NCBI GenBank assembly: GCA_030426295.1
Contig: JAUHYY010000043.1
Location: forward strand, 1-8,521
DNA from: a bacterium
GTDB taxonomy: Bacteria > Patescibacteriota > Gracilibacteria > UBA1369 > GCA-2718715
Reading direction: 5' to 3'
DNA length: 8,521 bases
Shown: in pieces, positions 1-6,600 of the stretch
How the letters are laid out: the number at the start of each line of letters is the position of its first letter
Numbering within the stretch: position 1 is the stretch's first letter
Notes under the pieces: generated by a model
The model's database searches: none
Told to the model about the DNA's origin: nothing
What the model saw: the letters and a program-made list of their open reading frames with translations, nothing else
Position numbers and translations under genes: made by a program

Positions 1-368
1 AGTTTATCATGTTCTGCTTCTAAATATATTCCTGCTCCTTTTTTCATGCCTAAAAACTGTTTCCCAACCCCGAAAGGGATTCGGCCTCTGATATTATCAA
101 TAACTGCAGCAACTCCGCTTGATCCATTCATTCTGTCTAATGTTGTGATCTCTTCGCCTTTAATCGCAAGAGCTATTCCGTGCAAGAGTGCTGTATTTTC
201 ACCATAGAACCTTATTAGTTCACCGTTGTAGCAGAAAAATTCATGACTATCTCTTCCCATTTGTTCTGGGGCGGGTATACCCATATTCTCTTCCATAAAT
301 TTCATTGCATCAACATATGGTTGCCAATCTTGATCTATTTGGTCGGGCTGTCTTATTGTGTCTAACAT
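1..368 (-). CDS. Hypothetical protein, N-terminal 122 residues, cut by the window edge
   Basis: An open frame runs without a stop from an ATG at 368-366 to the left edge, giving 122 residues that begin MLDTIRQPDQIDQDWQPYVD. I recognise no family. The visible part looks soluble: there is no signal peptide or membrane segment, the first 45 residues are acidic and methionine-rich, and a glycine-rich stretch (GSSGVAAVIDNIRGRIPFGVG) follows at about residues 82-102. The ATG lies only six bases after the stop codon of the 557-aa cysteine-rich gene on the same strand, so the two are probably cotranscribed. No Shine-Dalgarno sequence precedes the start, so it may be read by coupling or by an SD-independent route. 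The open frame and the operon-like spacing are seen directly. The function is unknown. Confidence 0.75.
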   Translation of the reverse strand, partial: MLDTIRQPDQIDQDWQPYVDAMKFMEENMGIPAPEQMGRDSHEFFCYNGELIRFYGENTALLHGIALAIKGEEITTLDRMNGSSGVAAVIDNIRGRIPFGVGKQFLGMKKGAGIYLEAEHDK

Positions 369-374
369 AATAAA

Positions 375-2048
375 TTAACTAATTTCTTCTAAATAACACT
401 GTTCACAGTAAATAGTTTCTGGTCTGTTTGGTGCGTAAGTAGACTCCACTTTGAGTTGGCACTTGTCACAATTTCTTTGGTAGAGTTTTCGCGTGTTTCT
501 GAGTTGCATTCTTTCGATGTGTCTTTGGTCTGGGGATTTTCGAGGGATTGGAATTTGTAATTGCCGGTAGAACTTAAGTTCTTGTGGAATCACTTTGTAC
601 AACTTGCCTGTCACTTCGCACTCTAAGATCTTCTTTGTGATTTCATCATCGACGTCGCTTATGTTGTCTTCTGGCACGTAGTGTTGGCCTTGGTAGGCTG
701 CGTTTTTTGATTCTTCATGCCAAAGCCATCCACGTCTTAAAATTTGTTCTTTGCTCATAGGGTAGTACTCGTTTGATAAAGTTTCGTTGTATCCGAATGG
801 AGCATATTTAGGTGGGAAGAAATAACCCCACTCACCTGTCTTTTTCATATGCTCAACTATACGCGGTACAAGTTCGTTGTATTCTTCTTCTGTGTACTGT
901 TTGTTTAGTATGCAGAATTTTTTACGCTTTAATCCTACACATCCGAATAGATCGCTGCAGTGATGGATGTGGTGAGAGTATATGATGTTTTGACTATGAA
1001 AAACGTATACACAGTAAGCAACATGGAAAGTCTCGATTGCACCCAAAAAGTGATAAGACAATTCTGGCTTGATATAAATATTTGAGCAGTCGTAACAATC
1101 TTTACATTCAACTCCAACTCTTACGTATTTACAATCTTCTGAATCATTAACATCGTAGCAGTCGTTACAGTTTTTTGAGTTTTCTATGAAGTCGCCTGTA
1201 CAGTTAACCGAGTTAACGATGTTGGCGTATTTGTATATTCGTTTTTTTCTGAGATCGGCAAGAATTTCTAAAGCTTTTATGAATCCTTGGTGTGAACCTT
1301 TGAACTCTTTAACTTTTTCTTCATATTCTTCTTTTGTTAATTGCTCATTCATGAAGCAGTACTGTTTTCTCGTAAGGTTCGTACATAAGAAACAGTCTTT
1401 GCATCCATTTAAGTTTTCTGAGAACCAACAGTCTGAACAGTTTTGACTATAAGAAAGATAAACACATGAGTACGAGTTATTCACAGAAAAACATTGATAA
1501 CAAAGCTCTGAATTGTATAAATATGAACAATCTACAGAACTTTTAGATGACTGGATTAGTTTTCCATAATAACAATCTTCACAGTACTCAGAAGAGTTTA
1601 TTAAATGACAGTTTTTACAATACCCGGTTCCTGTAGTGTAAGGACTGTTTTCGTTGCCAACTGTAACTAATGCAATTTTTGGAACATCTTTGTCTAGCTC
1701 TGCGAACTGTTCGAAGAATGGTCTTGAGAAATCAAAGTCTCTGCCATAGTCCATGGCATCCCAGTTGTCGCTGTTCCATTCTTCTTGAGAGTAAATTGTA
1801 AAATCTTTATCAGCTGAATAAACAGATATTAACTGCTTGTCAGATAAATCTGATTTTCTCTGATACATAAACTGTTCGTTTCGATACGCAGTTCTGATCT
1901 TTGCTCTTTCGTCTGGGCAAAGATTTGGCAGAGGCAGTTCTACAGTCTTGCCACCAAACTTGAAACTCATCTTTTTAATGTGTGCTATCTCATCATCTGT
2001 GATGATGAACTCTTCTCCGGTCAATAAGCATTTTTTAACTACGCTCAT
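375..2048 (-). CDS. Cysteine-repeat protein with terminal zinc-ribbon-like modules (557 aa)
   Basis: A 557-residue protein with 32 cysteines. I associate it, from memory, with a conserved uncharacterised family of CPR genomes that databases sometimes mislabel CaiB/BaiF; nothing here looks like a CoA-transferase. Residues 1-75 form a module with C7, a TG pair, LPLP at 38-41 and PDERAKIR. Residues 85-115 hold an aromatic acidic segment (WNSDNWD, YGRDFDFSRPFFEQF). Two cysteine-rich lobes follow, at about 144-231 and 283-379. In them CxxC pairs recur every 21 residues (183/186 and 204/207; 294/297 and 315/318), often with NxxDC or CKDC text. Each lobe ends in a similar segment: LTRKQYCFMNEQLTKEEY (225-242) and LKRKKFCILNKQYTEEEY (373-390). 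Residues 477-551 repeat the N-terminal theme (C477, TG, IPIP) and add C527/C530 and C548/C551, a likely zinc ribbon. There is no signal peptide. A metal-binding or beta-solenoid fold is inference. It probably shares a transcript with the gene six bases downstream. Confidence 0.85.
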   Translation of the reverse strand: MSVVKKCLLTGEEFIITDDEIAHIKKMSFKFGGKTVELPLPNLCPDERAKIRTAYRNEQFMYQRKSDLSDKQLISVYSADKDFTIYSQEEWNSDNWDAMDYGRDFDFSRPFFEQFAELDKDVPKIALVTVGNENSPYTTGTGYCKNCHLINSSEYCEDCYYGKLIQSSKSSVDCSYLYNSELCYQCFSVNNSYSCVYLSYSQNCSDCWFSENLNGCKDCFLCTNLTRKQYCFMNEQLTKEEYEEKVKEFKGSHQGFIKALEILADLRKKRIYKYANIVNSVNCTGDFIENSKNCNDCYDVNDSEDCKYVRVGVECKDCYDCSNIYIKPELSYHFLGAIETFHVAYCVYVFHSQNIIYSHHIHHCSDLFGCVGLKRKKFCILNKQYTEEEYNELVPRIVEHMKKTGEWGYFFPPKYAPFGYNETLSNEYYPMSKEQILRRGWLWHEESKNAAYQGQHYVPEDNISDVDDEITKKILECEVTGKLYKVIPQELKFYRQLQIPIPRKSPDQRHIERMQLRNTRKLYQRNCDKCQLKVESTYAPNRPETIYCEQCYLEEIS

Positions 2049-2054
2049 AATTGA

Positions 2055-2060
2055 ATTTTA
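2055..2060 (-). promoter_or_regulatory. -10-like hexamer six bases before the 557-aa gene
   Basis: On the minus strand TAAAAT is followed by exactly six bases (TCAATT) and then the ATG at 2048. Used as a -10, it would start transcription at or next to the A of the ATG, giving a leaderless mRNA. The region is AT-rich and no good -35 lies at the right distance, so this is weaker than the promoter at 2072-2100. Confidence 0.25.
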
Positions 2061-2071
2061 AACTGAAAGCC

Positions 2072-2100
2072 AATCTAGCACCCCATTGTAATCTTGTCTA
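2072..2100 (-). promoter_or_regulatory. Predicted promoter of the 557-aa gene
   Basis: On the minus strand TAGACA (2100-2095, 5 of 6 to the -35 consensus) is separated by 17 bases from TAGATT (2077-2072, 4 of 6 to the -10 consensus). The transcript would start near 2065 and have a leader of about 17 bases before the ATG at 2048, with no Shine-Dalgarno sequence. It diverges from the promoter of the TrmB-type regulator about 45 bases away, so a regulator bound between them could affect both. Confidence 0.5.
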
Positions 2101-2144
2101 TACATAGAGCTTTACTCTTAACTTGAGCACGCGTTCTGTTTGGC

Positions 2145-2173
2145 TTGCACAAGCGCTTTGCTCGTGCTAAATT
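2145..2173 (+). promoter_or_regulatory. Predicted promoter of the TrmB-type regulator
   Basis: TTGCAC (2145-2150) lies 17 bases before TAAATT (2168-2173, 4 of 6 to the -10 consensus). The start of transcription would fall near 2180, inside the palindrome at 2177-2194. The first TTG of the possible longer ORF is part of this -35, which argues that translation begins downstream at ATG 2199. The -35 is only a partial match. Confidence 0.45.
2147..2167. repeat. Imperfect inverted repeat in the spacer of the regulator's promoter
   Basis: The arms GCACAAGC (2147-2154) and GCTCGTGC (2160-2167) are inverted copies with one mismatch, around a 5-base centre. The left part also contains the perfect 8-base palindrome AAGCGCTT (2151-2158). 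The stretch is GC-rich in an AT-rich region and fills the -35 to -10 spacer, a usual place for an operator. The binding protein is unknown; the adjacent TrmB-type regulator is one candidate. Confidence 0.35.
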
Positions 2174-2176
2174 TAC

Positions 2177-2194
2177 TGTAGAAAATATTCTACA
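2177..2194. promoter_or_regulatory. Perfect palindrome, candidate operator for autoregulation
   Basis: TGTAGAA (2177-2183) and TTCTACA (2188-2194) are perfect inverted copies around the 4-base centre AATA. The site overlaps the predicted transcription start and ends four bases before the ATG at 2199 of the TrmB-type gene. Regulators of this winged-helix class commonly bind palindromes and often control their own genes, so an autoregulatory operator is the simplest reading. I saw no second full copy in the window. The symmetry is seen directly; the binding is inferred. Confidence 0.5.
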
Positions 2195-2198
2195 ACAT

Positions 2199-2963
2199 AT
2201 GCTTGAAAATGATTTATCAGCACTTGGATTAACAGATGAAGAGGCAAAAGTTTATCTTGCCGTCCTGGAACTAGGGGGATCTTACGTATCTGCAATTGCA
2301 AAGAAAGCTGGCGTACACAGAGTAAGTTGCTACCACACTTTAGATAATCTAGTTAAGAAAGGACTAGTGAGTTCGCTTAGCAGAAACAATATGAAATACT
2401 TTACAGTCGAGAGCCCTCGAGTACTTGTTAATCAGTTAGAAGAGAAATACACAAAAGCTCAAAAGCTTTTGCCTGAGCTGCTTTCTCTGACTAATTCTTT
2501 GGCATATAAACCTAAGATTCAATACTACGAAGGGCTTAATGGACTTAAAAATATCTTTGAAGACACGCTTGATTCAGAAGGTGAAATCCTTGGGTATACA
2601 AATCTAGCTGCATTGCCTGAAGTACTGCCAGATGAATATATTCGTAAATATGCAAAAAATAAAATCGATAATGAAATTAAGTCCCGGATGCTATCGCCTA
2701 TCTCTGATGATGCTCTTGGTTATATCGATAAATATTATCCAAACTACGAAGAGACGATAGAGTTCGTCGAAATCCTGTTTATAAATCCAAAAGAGTTCAT
2801 GATTGAGTACGAAATTAATATCTATGAAGATAAAGTTTCTATTATCTCATTGAACTCTGATGAAATCATTGGGCTCATATTGCAGAGCCCAGTTTACGCA
2901 CGTACGCAAAGGGCTATATTCAACCTTGCCTGGCTTGGGGCGACTAGCTTCGTGGCGAGATAA
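2199..2963 (+). CDS. TrmB-family winged-helix transcriptional regulator
   Basis: A cytoplasmic DNA-binding regulator of 254 residues. Residues 5-72 form the TrmB winged helix: LSALGLTDEEAKVYLAVLELG leads into the helix-turn-helix YVSAIAKKAGVHRVSCYHTL, then LVKKGLVS and a wing ending in YFTVESP. Residues 74-98 are a helical linker, probably the dimer coiled coil (LVNQLEEKYTKAQKLLPELL). Residues 105-250 form an effector-like domain of the kind seen in TrmB relatives (YYEGLNGLKNIFED, then ILGYTNL and later IYEDKVSIISL). The ligand cannot be told. The frame is also open upstream to a TTG at 2145. I chose ATG 2199 because the family normally begins near here, the TTG lies in the predicted -35, and the 2177-2194 palindrome would otherwise be coding. 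No Shine-Dalgarno sequence is present. Its stop codon is directly next to that of the convergent 164-aa gene. Confidence 0.85.
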   Translation: MLENDLSALGLTDEEAKVYLAVLELGGSYVSAIAKKAGVHRVSCYHTLDNLVKKGLVSSLSRNNMKYFTVESPRVLVNQLEEKYTKAQKLLPELLSLTNSLAYKPKIQYYEGLNGLKNIFEDTLDSEGEILGYTNLAALPEVLPDEYIRKYAKNKIDNEIKSRMLSPISDDALGYIDKYYPNYEETIEFVEILFINPKEFMIEYEINIYEDKVSIISLNSDEIIGLILQSPVYARTQRAIFNLAWLGATSFVAR

Positions 2964-3458
2964 TTATTCAGCGTTTGGGTAAATACCTTCGTTTACCATC
3001 CTTGTGATTTCTGCTTTTGGGGTAGTAATTGGTATACCTCTGCAGACACATAAGAATGCGTGATGTGCTAATCGTTGAATTTGCTCTGTTGAACGAGTAT
3101 CTAATCTTTCTGGATTAATACCATTTTTAATAGCCTTATCGATAGCTACTAATCTTCTTAAATGATCTCTGTCTCTAGCCTCTGGATGACCATGACTTTC
3201 TTTAACAGCTCTGAAATGGATTTCTTCCATAGTCATTCCTGATGGATACCCATGAGTTTCAGCTACATGATCTGCCCTAGCTTGTCTTACGGTGTCCCAG
3301 GTGGTTCCAGCAGGTAAACCCATGCTTTTTGCTATATCGGGCAATATTTCTGCCATAATTTCGCTGACATCAGCTGCTTCTTTTGCCCCTGAAGTTTCCG
3401 TCCCTTCAGCAATTGTGTCTGGAGCGACTGGTGCTTCGGGCGTGTTTACTGCATTCAT
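2964..3458 (-). CDS. Hypothetical 164-aa protein under the leucine attenuator
   Basis: I recognise no family. Residues 1-45 are low-complexity, rich in Ala, Glu, Pro and Thr, and probably disordered. From residue 46 a degenerate repeat of 20-23 residues appears: MGLPAGTTWDTVRQARADHV, then HGYPSGMTMEEIHFRAVKES, then HGHPEARDRDHLRRLVAIDK, each a G-x-P turn followed by a helix. Residues 114-164 are also mostly helical, with C137 and C139 in FLCVCRGIP. It has no signal peptide or membrane segment. It contains only 7 leucines (about 4 percent), notable because it lies 32 bases downstream of what looks like a leucine-responsive attenuator and is the only gene that attenuator can control before the convergent regulator. 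A short AT-rich leader (TTATAAAAAT) precedes ATG 3458 without a Shine-Dalgarno sequence. A role in the response to leucine or amino-acid shortage is inference from regulation alone. Confidence 0.8.
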   Translation of the reverse strand: MNAVNTPEAPVAPDTIAEGTETSGAKEAADVSEIMAEILPDIAKSMGLPAGTTWDTVRQARADHVAETHGYPSGMTMEEIHFRAVKESHGHPEARDRDHLRRLVAIDKAIKNGINPERLDTRSTEQIQRLAHHAFLCVCRGIPITTPKAEITRMVNEGIYPNAE

Positions 3459-3489
3459 ATTTTTATAATTAAATTTTAATTTTGTGCAT

Positions 3490-3519
3490 AAAAAAATCCC
3501 GGACTCTATTGAGACCAGG
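3490..3519 (-). terminator. Attenuator terminator hairpin (segments 3:4) with seven U
   Basis: On the minus strand CCTGGTCTC (3519-3511) and GAGTCCGGG (3506-3498) pair around the loop AATA. This gives eight pairs, one of them G-U, plus one U-U mismatch. One A and then seven U (3496-3490) follow. This is a standard intrinsic terminator. Its 5' arm is the same segment that can pair instead with GAGATCAGG at 3550-3542, which makes it conditional. The 164-aa gene starts 32 bases beyond it. Confidence 0.8.
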
Positions 3520-3550
3520 CATACAAACTACTTCACAGTTCCCTGATCTC
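3511..3550 (-). promoter_or_regulatory. Antiterminator hairpin (segments 2:3)
   Basis: GAGATCAGG (3550-3542) pairs with CCTGGTCTC (3519-3511) over nine positions without a mismatch, one pair being G-U, around a 22-base loop. It uses up the 5' arm of the terminator. The loop carries GAAGTAG (3534-3528), complementary to leucine codons of the leader. An outer helix between GGACTC (3562-3557) and GAGTCC (3506-3501) is also possible when no ribosome covers the leader codons, and could bring the stem close to the U run. Confidence 0.65.
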
Positions 3551-3589
3551 TTAGAGGAGTCCTAGAAGTAGAAGTTGATGTCTGAACAT
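3551..3589 (-). CDS. Leucine-rich leader peptide (12 aa) of the attenuator
   Basis: ATG at 3589 opens a 12-codon ORF, MFRHQLLLLGLL, ending in TAA at 3553-3551. Six of its twelve residues are leucine, encoded CTT, CTA, CTT, CTA, CTC and CTC. All are CUN codons, so the sensor would read the CUN-decoding leucine tRNAs. The ORF begins about 17 bases after the predicted transcription start. It ends one base before the antiterminator segment, exactly where a terminating ribosome would mask it. Leader peptides of amino-acid operons have this size and bias. No Shine-Dalgarno sequence is present, as for the other genes here. The peptide itself probably has no function beyond being translated. Confidence 0.75.
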   Translation of the reverse strand: MFRHQLLLLGLL

Positions 3590-3612
3590 TTGTTTATTTA
3601 AAGTTCTTATGG

Positions 3613-3640
3613 ATTCTAGCAATGTAAAAAAACTTGTCAA
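3613..3640 (-). promoter_or_regulatory. Strong sigma70-type promoter for the attenuator leader and 164-aa gene
   Basis: On the minus strand a perfect TTGACA (3640-3635) lies 16 bases before TAGAAT (3618-3613, 5 of 6), and TGC just before the hexamer makes an extended -10. Transcription should start near 3607-3605. It is the best promoter match in the window. Its -35 overlaps the 3' arm of the predicted putA terminator. A strong promoter followed by a conditional terminator is the usual arrangement for attenuation control. Confidence 0.75.
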
Positions 3641-3652
3641 ATTTATTTTGAC
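3626..3652 (-). terminator. Weak intrinsic terminator after putA
   Basis: GTCAAA (3652-3647) and TTTGAC (3641-3636) form a six-pair stem with a five-base loop, starting at the last base of the putA stop codon. After AAG come seven U (3632-3626). The stem is short, AT-rich and separated from the U run by three bases, so termination may be partial. Read-through putA transcripts would still face the attenuator. The 3' arm supplies most of the TTGACA of the next promoter. Confidence 0.45.
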
Positions 3653-6600
3653 TAATCATTAAGTGCGTGTAGGCCGTCGTTACCGTGACTTGTATATACA
3701 TTTGTTACAGACTTTTGGCGATACTGAGGTATTAAATCAACTCTTGGATCGCCAGTAGGTTTTCTTCTATTTATGAATACACCAGATTCGTTTGCTTGCT
3801 TTTCGACTGCTTTACTTGGCCTGGATTCGTGAATACAAATGAAATTTCCATCTGCAATATAATTACAAAACTCATTTGTATCTTGATACAACAACTCTAC
3901 GCCCTCACACTGCGCTAACATATCTCTTATGCGTTCGAGCTTTGTATCCCTGCTATGTGCAAACGAAACTGTTACTTCATTGCCTGCAACTATGCACGCA
4001 TATATTTCTGCTAAAGTTTGCCCCACATTATCGAAAGGATGTACTCGAATAATTTGTGGCCCAGCTGGAACAAACTCTCTGTAGTTCTCTTCGCCTTTAA
4101 GTGGCGTGTCTGTGTAATGCTTTTGACTGAAATAACTTTCTACGCAGTCGATGTAGTTCCTTAAGACCTGTAAAGGGTCTATATCTATAGTACTCCTTAT
4201 TTTACCCTTGATGTCTAGCCAAGCTTGCTTAACACCCTCGTACATCATTCTTAGTTCATCATCAGAAATATCTTTATCTGATGGAACACTTTCTATTCGA
4301 GTTTTAACATGAGCATGCATCAATAAGAACTCTATTGTTCCTGTTTTAATACCATGCATTCCTACATGTGATAGCCCTCTACCATCACCGAAATCTTCAA
4401 CTCCTGCTCGAGCCCCAACGATAGTTTTTCGGATATATACGTTGCCTACCCTCATGTGTTTCAATACATATTCTTGAGCTTCCTTGCTTGAGCTGATTAT
4501 TCCACCTGTTAGACCAAAACCTGTTGCTTCCTGCATATCTACTGCAGCTTCAACATTTGGCACATTTACGATATGAATGAGTGGCGCAAAAACTTCTTTC
4601 CAGTTTTGCGGATATGATTCAAACCTTGAGACTGCTTTTATACCTGGCGACCATACATCTGCTGCTTCATGTCCAGGTTTTAGAACCCACCACTCTCCTT
4701 CATCACACTCTGACATTGATCGATGAAGCTTATCACCTTCGTATAGAGGCCTTATAAGTGGGACAATGTCAGTATCAACATCTAGAGCGCTTCCAACTTT
4801 CAAGTTTTTTGCCATTTCAACTAGGTATTCCTCTAGCTTTGGACGGTCTACTTCTGGGGTAACCAAAACGTACCCAACCCCTGAACATTTTTGTTTAGAG
4901 AATCCCATTCCTTTAATAATTATTTCTTTTGCGGCTTCTTTAAGATCACATTTCCCATCAATTATTAGCGTATTTACTCCTCCAGTTTCACCTACAAAAT
5001 CTGCTGAAGAATTCATTGATTGTATCTTCAAGGCTGTTTCTGTACTACCAGTGAAGCCTATATGGGTTACTTTCTCATTTGCTACAAGATGTGAAGCAAC
5101 CTGATTATCACAAGGTACAAACTGTAGAGCCGACTTTGGTACTCCAGCTTCCCACAAAATCTCACATAACTTATAAGTTGAGTGAATAGACTCGGGTGCT
5201 GGCTTAACAATTGCACTGTTACCTGCAGCGAGTAGAGCTAAAATATGTTGGTAAGTTATTGCGATCGGGAAGTTCCAAGGGCATATAACTACACCTACTC
5301 CATTTCTTTTTGGTTTTAAATTGCGGCCTGTTTTTTGGCAGAAATCGAGATGTTTGTCAGTTAGTCGGCCGAAGTCTATTGCTTCGTTAATTTCGGTATC
5401 TGCTTGAGGTGCTGTTTTTGATATATCTAACATTAGAGACTCAACCAACTCATCTCGCCTTTCATGTATAAGATTTGTTGCTTTGAAAAGAACTTCTTTT
5501 CTTTTACTCATTCCTTCATTTGCCCACTCTTTATCATTCTCTGCTACGTCTACTGCTCGTCTTACATCTTCGACTGATGCATACCTTATTTTTGCTAGGT
5601 TGAGTTCTGATCTTGCATGCGAGGGATAAATCACTGCTGCCCCGCCAGCAGACTCACCAGCAATCTGAGATGCAATAAATTCAGCTTCTTCGTCGGTTCT
5701 GTTTTTTGCTTTTAAACAAAGATTTGCGTGCCATTCACGCACTTCTTTTGCTGCAAAGTTTGCATTGGGGGTCATAGCAAACTTATCTTCTGCACTTAGG
5801 CGGGTGATAGGTGGTTGATGAACGCCGCGGTTTGGCTTGATTCCATTTGGCACCGGATAATTTGTACCTTCTCTTTCTCTTAGTGCTTGAACGTATCTTG
5901 TTACTTGTTGTTGCTCCCATTCAGATGAGCCGATTCCGTGGACTGCTGTGTCTCCTTTATAGTTGCCGTGACCGTAAAGTTCGTCACCTCTTCTTAAGAA
6001 GTAAGCTAATACTTCTACTAATTCTTTTTTTGCAATTACTGGAGTATAAATTCTAGACTGGATTCCGTATCTCGCTTTTAGGATGGGGAAAATCTTTGCA
6101 CCGCCAAGTCCTCTTAACATTGAGACTACAATTTTTCGACGTTTTTCTGGATCATTTTTATAAATCCTTTCTGCTGCCATCAAACAATGAACAACTGTTA
6201 GATCGTTCATAGAACCTATGACTACTCCCATCCCTCCACTGACCATCTTTTCGAAAAGTTCGATGTAATGAGCATCTGTTTGAAAGTTGTAATCAAACAT
6301 CGCAATATCTGCTTTGCCTTCTTTTGTAATTCTACCGTTTGCCATTGCTTCATATTCTTCACTAGTGATGTTTGCGCCTTTAACTAAACGAGCCCAGAGT
6401 TCTGGGTACCCACCTCTAATTCTGTGAGTAGTATTTTCAACTATGCCTTCGACTGCTTCGTATGTATCTGGCATGTATGACTGTAGAGCAATACCGCAAG
6501 GTACTTCTGGCACTCTTGCTGTTGCCGCATTGAAAGCTTCAACTGTCCAATGGAAAGTTCCTGTGGATTCCATATCTAAAGTAACTCGTGTACATTCACC

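Larger units (their letters stand above)
3490..3606 (-). promoter_or_regulatory. Ribosome-mediated leucine transcription attenuator (leader RNA)
   Basis: The predicted leader RNA of about 117 bases contains a leucine-rich leader ORF (3589-3551) and four pairing segments. Segment 1, CTACTTC (3571-3565), is made of the leucine codons and can pair with GAAGTAG (3534-3528). Segment 2, GAGATCAGG (3550-3542), follows the leader stop directly. Segment 3 is CCTGGTCTC (3519-3511) and segment 4 is GAGTCCGGG (3506-3498). Pairing 2:3 (nine pairs, one G-U) excludes the terminator 3:4. With ample charged leucine tRNA, a ribosome at the leader stop would cover segment 2 and let the terminator form. A ribosome stalled on the leucine codons would leave segment 2 free to form the antiterminator. 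The pairings are read directly; the mechanism is inferred from the classical enterobacterial leu, his and trp attenuators. No such system is known to me upstream of a protein like this. Confidence 0.75.

Noticed and set aside
935..1446. Open frames at 935-1117 (minus) and 1186-1446 (plus) inside the 557-aa gene
   Set aside because: Out-of-frame shadows of the cysteine-rich coding sequence, with no features of their own.
2145..2198. 18-residue N-terminal extension of the TrmB-type regulator from TTG 2145
   Set aside because: It overlaps the predicted -35, -10 and palindrome, and the family motif begins just after ATG 2199.
3498..3571. A ligand-binding riboswitch or stable pseudoknot in the leader instead of a peptide attenuator
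   Set aside because: I recognise no known riboswitch core. The pairing of CTACTTC with GAAGTAG together with the full long stem would need a two-base linker to span about 15 pairs. The leucine-rich ORF explains the same elements more simply.
3459..3651. A tRNA gene or a small independent RNA in the gap
   Set aside because: There is no cloverleaf or T-arm motif. An independent small RNA ending at the U run remains possible, but the leader ORF and alternative pairings favour an attenuator; the terminated product would itself be a short RNA.
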